The notes beneath the pieces are model-generated. The model searched no databases. It had not been told where the DNA came from and saw nothing but the letters and a program-made list of their open reading frames with translations. 64,000 bases of DNA from assembly GCA_016718265.1 (NCBI GenBank), contig JADKDZ010000008.1, positions 1 through 64,000 of the forward strand. Reading direction: 5' to 3'. Each line of letters starts with the position of its first letter. Positions within the stretch are counted from its first letter, which is position 1. The position numbers and the translations under genes were made by a program. This DNA is from Uliginosibacterium sp. GTDB lineage: Bacteria > Pseudomonadota > Gammaproteobacteria > Burkholderiales > Rhodocyclaceae. Shown here one piece after another: positions 63,809 to 64,000 of the stretch.

Positions 63809-64000
63809 TCATTCTGCCAGATTACCGACACTCTCTTCGAACCCACCTGCCCAATCTGCCGGATACATACCGGACTGCACCAGGCGATGAAACGTGGAAT
63901 GCGGCCAATCGGCCACACGCTTGACCAGGCCATGCTTCACCGGATTGATGTGCACGTAATCCATGTGCGCGCGGAAGTCGGCCTCGTCACGAATCCGGTG
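63809..64000 (-). CDS. REP-associated tyrosine transposase, copy 2 (cut by window edge)
   Basis: The C-terminal 63 codons of a second RAYT. Over 63744-64000 the DNA matches 61628-61884 with no indel and two differences, both third-position changes that keep ESVGNLAE intact. The catalytic HUH part is outside the window. Confidence 0.92.
   Translation of the reverse strand, partial: HRIRDEADFRAHMDYVHINPVKHGLVKRVADWPHSTFHRLVQSGMYPADWAGGFEESVGNLAE

Overview
The window looks like chromosomal DNA from a GC-rich betaproteobacterium. The order Rhodocyclales is a low-confidence guess. The basis is the ribF-ileS-lspA-fkpB-ispH operon, apbC, dcd and metG with proteobacterial sequences, and a one-piece tmRNA with the tag ANDEQFALAA. 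Most of the window is ordinary chromosome; the last 3 kb is accessory DNA with lower GC.

Region 1 (1-12.8 kb, minus strand) is a biofilm adhesin locus. It holds a LapB-like type I secretion ATPase with a degenerate peptidase domain, a LapC-like membrane fusion protein, a LuxR-type regulator, and the N-terminal part of a giant LapA-like adhesin. The adhesin has a retention module with a LapG-type AAAG cleavage motif, followed by nearly identical 723-bp (241-residue) Calx-beta blocks that run off the left edge. Single-base indels break the frame in several blocks, which looks like assembly error inside the repeat. No LapD, LapG or TolC partner is in the window.

Region 2 (12.9-20.6 kb) is a glucoside or oligosaccharide uptake operon: two MalFG-like permeases, a GH1 beta-glucosidase, a MalK/UgpC-like ATPase and a LamB-like porin, with a divergent LacI regulator. 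The binding-protein gene expected first in the operon is reduced to a ribosome-binding site and a signal-peptide-like remnant.

Region 3 (20.6-36.1 kb) is housekeeping: a methyltransferase-like gene broken by one in-frame stop, a Pit phosphate transporter with its DUF47 partner, the ribF-ispH operon, an orphan ParA, a PLP-dependent amino-acid decarboxylase, dcd, a c-type cytochrome and apbC.

Region 4 (36.1-50.3 kb) mixes a secreted repeat protein, a YkgJ cysteine-cluster protein, a tandem HD/HD-GYP protein, a sugar-related group (oxidoreductase, SemiSWEET, HAD phosphatase, AraC regulator, GH3 beta-glucosidase), peroxiredoxin, acylphosphatase, a SulP transporter, metG with a one-base frameshift, and ssrA.

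Region 5 (50.3-60.9 kb) has a divergent LysR/amidase pair just past ssrA, a 1397-residue PAS-GGDEF-EAL protein ending in a CZB zinc-binding domain, and an NMT1/SsuA-type ABC importer.

Region 6 (60.9-64 kb) carries small lipoproteins and secreted proteins, a SUKH (SMI1/KNR4) orphan immunity-like gene, and two almost identical copies of a REP-associated tyrosine transposase. The first copy sits between inverted REP hairpins, and a second REP family forms an inverted doublet nearby.
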